Shown one piece after another: positions 14,962 through 18,538 of a stretch of DNA of 18,538 nucleotides (position 1 is its first letter; every line of letters starts with the position of its first letter). The notes beneath the pieces were generated by a model. It made no database searches and was not told where the DNA came from. It worked only from the letters and a program-made list of their open reading frames with translations. The position numbers were made by a program, and so were the translations under genes. This stretch comes from Desulfatirhabdium butyrativorans (lineage in GTDB: Bacteria > Desulfobacterota > Desulfobacteria > Desulfobacterales > JAIFKL01): NCBI GenBank assembly GCA_022736535.1, contig DZCT01000019.1, positions 2,991 to 21,528 of the forward strand, written 5' to 3'.

Positions 14962-15116
14962 TTCATTTTCCTCCCCTTTTTGATTTCTCTGCAAGAAACC
15001 TACTTTCCCCTTAAAAGTCTGTTTCTTCTTTTTCGGTCGGTTTCTGTCTCCTGAATGATGGTTATCTCAAAACAGCATAAATCCCAGGCCCGGAATATTT
15101 TAATATAAAAAAAGAA

Positions 15117-15192
15117 TGGAGCCGATGATGGGAATTGAACCCATGACTTACGCCTTACCAAGGCGTTACTCTACCCCTGAGTTACATCGGCT
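15117..15192 (-). tRNA. tRNA-Thr (anticodon GGU)
   Basis: A complete cloverleaf on the minus strand: acceptor AGCCGAT with ATCGGCT, anticodon loop TTGGTAA on an ACGCC/GGCGT stem, and T-loop TTCAATT. CCA is encoded. It is the last tRNA before tuf, like E. coli thrT. Confidence 0.97.
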
Positions 15193-15221
15193 TTATCGCA
15201 AAAAAAATTCCCCAAAAAAAT

Positions 15222-15298
<77 letters not shown>

Positions 15299-15305
15299 TT
15301 TGGGG

Positions 15306-15391
15306 TGGTGGTGGGGGGAGGATTTGAACCTCCGAAGCCATTTGACGACAGATTTACAGTCTGTTCCCTTTGACCGCTCGGGAACCCCACC
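15306..15391 (-). tRNA. tRNA-Tyr (anticodon GUA)
   Basis: An 86-base class II tRNA with a long variable arm: acceptor GGTGGGG with CCCCACC, anticodon loop CTGTAAA on an ACAGA-type stem, T-arm GGAGG-TTCAAAT-CCTCC. CCA is encoded at 15308-15306. It corresponds in position to E. coli tyrU. Confidence 0.97.
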
Positions 15392-15438
15392 TTAAATTTT
15401 AAATAAAAATGTATGATTTTCTATGACGAAAGAAATGA

Positions 15439-15511
15439 AGCCAGCGAAGGGACTTGAACCCCCGACCCACTGATTACAAATCAGTAGCTCTGCCAACTGA
15501 GCTACGCTGGC
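15439..15511 (-). tRNA. tRNA-Thr (anticodon UGU)
   Basis: A complete cloverleaf on the minus strand: acceptor GCCAGCG with CGCTGGC, anticodon loop TTTGTAA on an ACTGA/TCAGT stem, T-loop TTCAAGT. It is the first gene of the cluster, like E. coli thrU. Unlike the other three tRNAs in this group its CCA end is not encoded: T and then TCA follow the acceptor, so CCA must be added by the tRNA nucleotidyltransferase. Confidence 0.97.
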
Positions 15512-15578
15512 ATGATTTCCGAAGCGTGATGGCGGAAACAGAGCAGATATTTTTTCTGCCGCCGTCATAGAATCTCTA

Positions 15579-15607
15579 TATTTATAGTTTTTTCCTCTTT
15601 ATATCAA
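15579..15607 (-). promoter_or_regulatory. Candidate promoter of the tRNA-tuf cluster
   Basis: On the minus strand -35 TTGATA (15607-15602), a 17-base spacer and -10 TAAATA (15584-15579) lie about 68 bases upstream of tRNA-Thr(UGU). An overlapping TATAAA offers an alternative -10. This is the natural place for the main promoter of the cluster. A TTGACC at 15638-15633 is a less well-spaced alternative. Confidence 0.45.
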
Positions 15608-16119
15608 GTCTGGAAAACCTGATTTAAACGGTCAAAAAAAATGAATAGAAGCGTAAAAGAAACATTTTTCTTCAAAAATCATCTATTATCTTCGATTTGA
15701 AGCGATTTTTGATTTAAAGACTGTTTTCCAAAAATACATAAAAAATAAAGCAGGTTAGAATAAAAACTGATTTTTTTTTGCTCTTCTTCAATATAATCTC
15801 TTGACAAAGGTACACATATTTGTGTAATCGAGCAATATATTTCTTCGGAAAGTCTTACACGCTTAAAATATTCTTTAAGTAATAAGAGAGGCATTCAGGA
15901 TTTATAAAATCAAATCGTGATGCGGCTTGCAATTTTAAAGTCAGCCGGAGACTTTCCCCTCTTTCAGACCGGTCTTTCAGACTGAAAAAAGTCCCGACAA
16001 GGGCAGCGGCAAAGGCGCATGCGGTATTTTTCCGCCTGCTTCGGCAGATACACTCCGTATCTTTATATGATATGAATATTAAATATGATATGAATATGAA
16101 CTGAGTGTGTGTCGCCGTG
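15608..16119. other. AT-rich divergent intergenic region, no confident gene
   Basis: The stretch from about 15580 to 15920 is clearly richer in A and T than its neighbours. It contains a 71-codon minus-strand frame (15894-15679, MPLLLLKEYFKRVRLSEEIY at its start) with no ribosome-binding site and no family I recognise. Further on are a direct repeat CTTTCAGAC (15961-15969 and 15974-15982) with the palindrome AGACCGGTCT between, a CTGC-TTCG-GCAG tetraloop hairpin (16036-16047), and two 15-base copies of ATATGATATGAATAT (16065-16079 and 16083-16097). I see no proven function. Confidence 0.4.
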
Positions 16120-16148
16120 TTGACTCATCGTAAGTAAGATTTTAAATT
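16120..16148 (+). promoter_or_regulatory. Candidate promoter of the mltD-like gene
   Basis: -35 TTGACT (16120-16125), a 17-base spacer and -10 TAAATT (16143-16148) lie about 148 bases before the start codon, just after two 15-base direct repeats that could be a regulator site. The match is partial. Confidence 0.4.
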
Positions 16149-16295
16149 TAAGGGAATATAAGAAAGGACGGAATTTTTACAGAAATTAAACGGAAAAGAC
16201 AAAAACACGTCTGACATGCCGGGGCAGTCCGATTCCCCGGATGAAGGGCAGGCGGTTTTCTTCTTTTCCCAATAACTGAAAAGGAAGTTGAAAAA

Positions 16296-18242
16296 ATGAA
16301 ACCACATACTGCACATCGTATTTTGCTGGTTCTTCTGTTTTCTTTTTTGTGCGGATGCGTACAGACACTTCACGGGAACTCGGTCTTGCATCAGAAAAAT
16401 CAGATTCTTAACGAGAAAAAGGCGCACAGCGCCAAAGGAACTGAAACTGTTGCTCAAAAGCAGAAAGCGGATGGCAGCTTTCTTGAAACGGACAGGACAG
16501 ATTTAGCGGAGCTTGCCGAAAATGCTTTGGAAGAAGCGGCAGAAGCTGAAAACGCTTCTGTATCGGCAGAAACTGAAGCGGACAGCGAGATACAGAAAAG
16601 TCTGGATCAGGCAGCCCGAATGTGTGACAAGTCTCAGGACTTATGGCAGAAAGGAAAGGCTGAAGATGCACTCGAATCGCTGGATCAGGCATATTCTCTG
16701 ATTTTGGATATTAATGCGCAGGACGGCTCCGAACTGATGGAGCGGAAAGAGAAACTGCGCTTCACCATCTCCAAACGCATCCTCGAGATTTACGCTTCCC
16801 GCAGCACCGGCGTAAACGGCAAACACAATGCCATTCCCAGAGTGATGAACGCTTATGTGCGGGAAGAGATAGACCTTCTTCTCAGAAAAGGCAGAAACGG
16901 CGAGGACAGTTTCTTTGTCAGGGCATATAAGCGTTCCGGCAAATATCGCCCTTACATTGTCGCGGAATTTGAAAAAGCCGGACTTCCCGCAGAACTGTCA
17001 TGGCTGCCGCTGATTGAAAGCGGATTCAATGTTTATGCCCTGTCAGGCGCCCGGGCGCTGGGAATGTGGCAGTTTATACAGTCCACAGGCGCAAAGTTCG
17101 GTCTCAGACACAGCAAATTTATAGATGAACGTCTTGATCCTGAAAAATCAACACAGGCCGCTGTCGGATATTTGAAGGAACTGCATCAGATATTCGGCGA
17201 CTGGACAACGGTGCTGGCAGCTTATAACTGCGGCGAAGGAAGGGTCTTGCAGGAGATCAGACAGCAGAATGTGAATTATCTTGACAACTTTTGGGATTTA
17301 TACAGAAGACTTCCCCAGGAGACTGCCCGTTTTGTGCCGAGATTCTTAGCCACGCTGCATATTGTCGGCAATCCGAAAAAATACGGCGTGGATTCGATAA
17401 TACCTTATGAACCGCCGGCTTATGAAACCGTAACGATTTCAAAGCGGGTACATCTCAAAGATGTGGCTGAAATGATCGGTTCCGCCCAGTCCGAGCTGAA
17501 GGAACTGAATCCCGAACTGCGTCACAGCATTGTGCCGGGAGAGGGAGAGTATGTTTTGCGGATTCCCAAGGGCAACGCCGAAATATTGCTTTCAAAATTG
17601 GACAGTATTCCGGAGGCGTCTTTAGCTGAAAAAAGCGAGGCGTCTTCTGAAAAGAAAGTTTTGTCTGAAAAAAGCGTTTCGTCTGAAAAGAAAGCCGCAC
17701 ACCCGCGTGTCGCGTACAAATATCACCGGATCAAAAGAGGCGAAACCCTTTCAAGCATTGCCAGACGCTACCGTACAACTGTGAAAGTTATTGCCGCGCA
17801 CAATAAAGTGAAAAAGCGTTATATTGCTTCAGGGAATATCCTGAAAATACCGACAGGCGAAGTATCTGAGATCAAAGCCGACAAAGCCTCGTACAGCAAA
17901 AAAGAGCAGCGCCGGATTTCAAAGCATGTTGTCAGGAAAGGGGATTCGATCTGGAATATTGCCAGACGCTACGGTATCACGGCAAAAGAAATTCTCGGGT
18001 TTAACAGGCTTTCAAAAAACACAAGGCTTCATGTGGGGCAGGTTTTGAAGATACCCAAAGCCGGGAGAAACGAAAAAGCTTCGGCTGATGAGGCAAGGAA
18101 AAGAACATACCGGGTGAAAAACGGAGATGTTCCCCGTGATATTGCAAAGCGTCATGATATGGATGTGGAACGATTTCTGAGAGTGAACCGTCTGATGCAG
18201 AACAGCAGAATATATCCGGGACAGAAGCTTTATGTGGAGTGA
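16296..18242 (+). CDS. mltD: MltD-like membrane-bound lytic murein transglycosylase, LysM lipoprotein
   Basis: Probably cleaves the MurNAc-GlcNAc bond of peptidoglycan, leaving 1,6-anhydro ends, for cell-wall remodelling. It has 648 residues. A lipoprotein signal peptide ends at LCGC (Cys21), so it should be lipid-anchored; residue 22 is Val. A charged, Glu/Ala-rich region (about 40-160) follows. The SLT (family 1) domain (about 205-345) has the catalytic Glu241 in LPLIESGFN, then GMWQFI (256-261) and AYNCGEG (309-315). Residues 376-424 look like a degenerate LysM. A Ser-Glu-Lys repeat linker (about 444-466) leads to three LysM modules (about 474-518, 543-587 and 604-647), which bind glycan. 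The start has AAGGAAG nine bases upstream. It is divergent from the tRNA-tuf cluster and stands alone. The family is clear; the symbol is by resemblance to MltD. Confidence 0.9.
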   Translation: MKPHTAHRILLVLLFSFLCGCVQTLHGNSVLHQKNQILNEKKAHSAKGTETVAQKQKADGSFLETDRTDLAELAENALEEAAEAENASVSAETEADSEIQKSLDQAARMCDKSQDLWQKGKAEDALESLDQAYSLILDINAQDGSELMERKEKLRFTISKRILEIYASRSTGVNGKHNAIPRVMNAYVREEIDLLLRKGRNGEDSFFVRAYKRSGKYRPYIVAEFEKAGLPAELSWLPLIESGFNVYALSGARALGMWQFIQSTGAKFGLRHSKFIDERLDPEKSTQAAVGYLKELHQIFGDWTTVLAAYNCGEGRVLQEIRQQNVNYLDNFWDLYRRLPQETARFVPRFLATLHIVGNPKKYGVDSIIPYEPPAYETVTISKRVHLKDVAEMIGSAQSELKELNPELRHSIVPGEGEYVLRIPKGNAEILLSKLDSIPEASLAEKSEASSEKKVLSEKSVSSEKKAAHPRVAYKYHRIKRGETLSSIARRYRTTVKVIAAHNKVKKRYIASGNILKIPTGEVSEIKADKASYSKKEQRRISKHVVRKGDSIWNIARRYGITAKEILGFNRLSKNTRLHVGQVLKIPKAGRNEKASADEARKRTYRVKNGDVPRDIAKRHDMDVERFLRVNRLMQNSRIYPGQKLYVE

Positions 18243-18465
18243 TTGAATTGAGAAGTGAGAATTTCTGTTTCTGCCATTCCGACAGGTTCTGTCATTCCGA
18301 ACGAAGTGAGAAGTGAGAAATTCTGTTTCTGTCATTCCGAACGAAGTGAGGAATCTTTTTTTTAAGATTTCTCGCTTCGCTCGAAATGACAATTTACTTC
18401 TCACTTCTTCACTTCTCAATTCTTCATTTCTCACTTCTCAATTCTTCACTTCTCAATTTTTACGC
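18243..18465. repeat. Repeat cluster after mltD with a 27-bp inverted repeat
   Basis: The gap is filled with short repeats. Arms 18331-18357 and 18364-18390 form a 27-base inverted repeat (23 of 27 exact; 25 of 27 if G-U pairs count) around a 6-T loop. The left arm, starting GTCATTCCGAACGAAGTGAG, is also partly duplicated 40 bases earlier at 18291-18310. Flanks carry many 'GAGAAGTGAGAA' and 'TTCTCACTTCTCAATTC' copies. The right arm is identical for 28 bases to 4781-4808 at the rpoB-rpoC junction. The hairpin could end mltD transcription, but it looks mainly like a mobile or expanding repeat. Confidence 0.85.
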
Positions 18466-18538
18466 GCCCCCGTAGCTCAGTGGATAGAGCAATGGATTCC
18501 TAATCCATGTGCCGCAGGTCCGATTCCTGCCGGGGGCA
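18466..18538 (+). tRNA. tRNA-Arg (anticodon CCU), 3' end at the window edge
   Basis: Acceptor GCCCCCG pairs with CGGGGGC. The anticodon loop TTCCTAA sits on an ATGGA/TCCAT stem. The T-arm is GCAGG-TCCGATT-CCTGC. The sequence stops at the discriminator base, so an encoded CCA cannot be seen. The T-loop has C instead of the nearly universal T at position 55. Confidence 0.93.

Noticed and set aside
15679..15894. A 71-codon minus-strand frame in the AT-rich intergenic region
   Set aside because: No ribosome-binding site, no recognisable family, and composition typical of AT-rich non-coding DNA. It is kept only as a note in the region entry.
18243..18465. Possible CRISPR array in the repeat-rich DNA after mltD
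   Set aside because: The units are unequal, run into one another without unique spacers, and recur singly elsewhere in the window.

Overview
The window carries the conserved bacterial gene block that joins elongation factor Tu, part of the large ribosomal subunit and the core of RNA polymerase. Everything in the block reads on the minus strand. In transcription order it is: tRNA-Thr(UGU), tRNA-Tyr, tRNA-Gly, tRNA-Thr(GGU), tuf, rpmG, tRNA-Trp, secE, nusG, rplK, rplA, rplJ, rplL, rpoB, rpoC. The tRNA-tuf-secE-nusG-rplKAJL-rpoBC order, the style of the RpoB and RpoC sequences, and a lipoprotein MltD-type murein transglycosylase next door suggest a Gram-negative bacterium of the Desulfobacterota (deltaproteobacterial) type. 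That placement is inferred from gene order and remembered sequence style, not from a search.

Layout: positions 1-248 lie downstream of rpoC and hold a hairpin and a near-consensus minus-strand promoter aimed at the next operon outside the window. Positions 249-9452 are rpoC and rpoB. Positions 9614-13141 are the ribosomal protein, nusG and secE genes, with a strong hairpin and a probable L10 leader before rplJ. Positions 13281-15511 hold tRNA-Trp, rpmG, tuf and four tRNAs. Positions 15512-16295 are an AT-rich divergent intergenic region with a candidate promoter on each strand. Positions 16296-18242 are the only plus-strand protein gene, an MltD-like lipoprotein with LysM repeats. A repeat-rich stretch follows, then tRNA-Arg(CCU), which ends at the window edge.

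Two features are unusual. First, RpoC has about 111 extra residues (578-688) just before the rim-helix segment, and their pattern resembles a parvulin (SurA/PpiC-type) prolyl isomerase fold that lacks the usual active-site histidines. Second, RpoB is about 180 residues longer than the E. coli protein. The excess sits in at least four in-frame inserts whose DNA contains inverted repeats. One insert resembles the short dispersed repeats found between rpoB and rpoC and downstream of mltD, and repeat DNA also appears to encode the last residues of RpoB. This resembles the in-frame palindromic elements known from Rickettsia, here in an essential RNA polymerase gene whose catalytic motifs are intact.

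The genes form one growth-linked unit: tRNAs and EF-Tu for elongation, L33, L11, L1, L10 and L7/L12 for the ribosome, SecE for protein export, NusG for coupling transcription to translation, and the two large RNA polymerase subunits.
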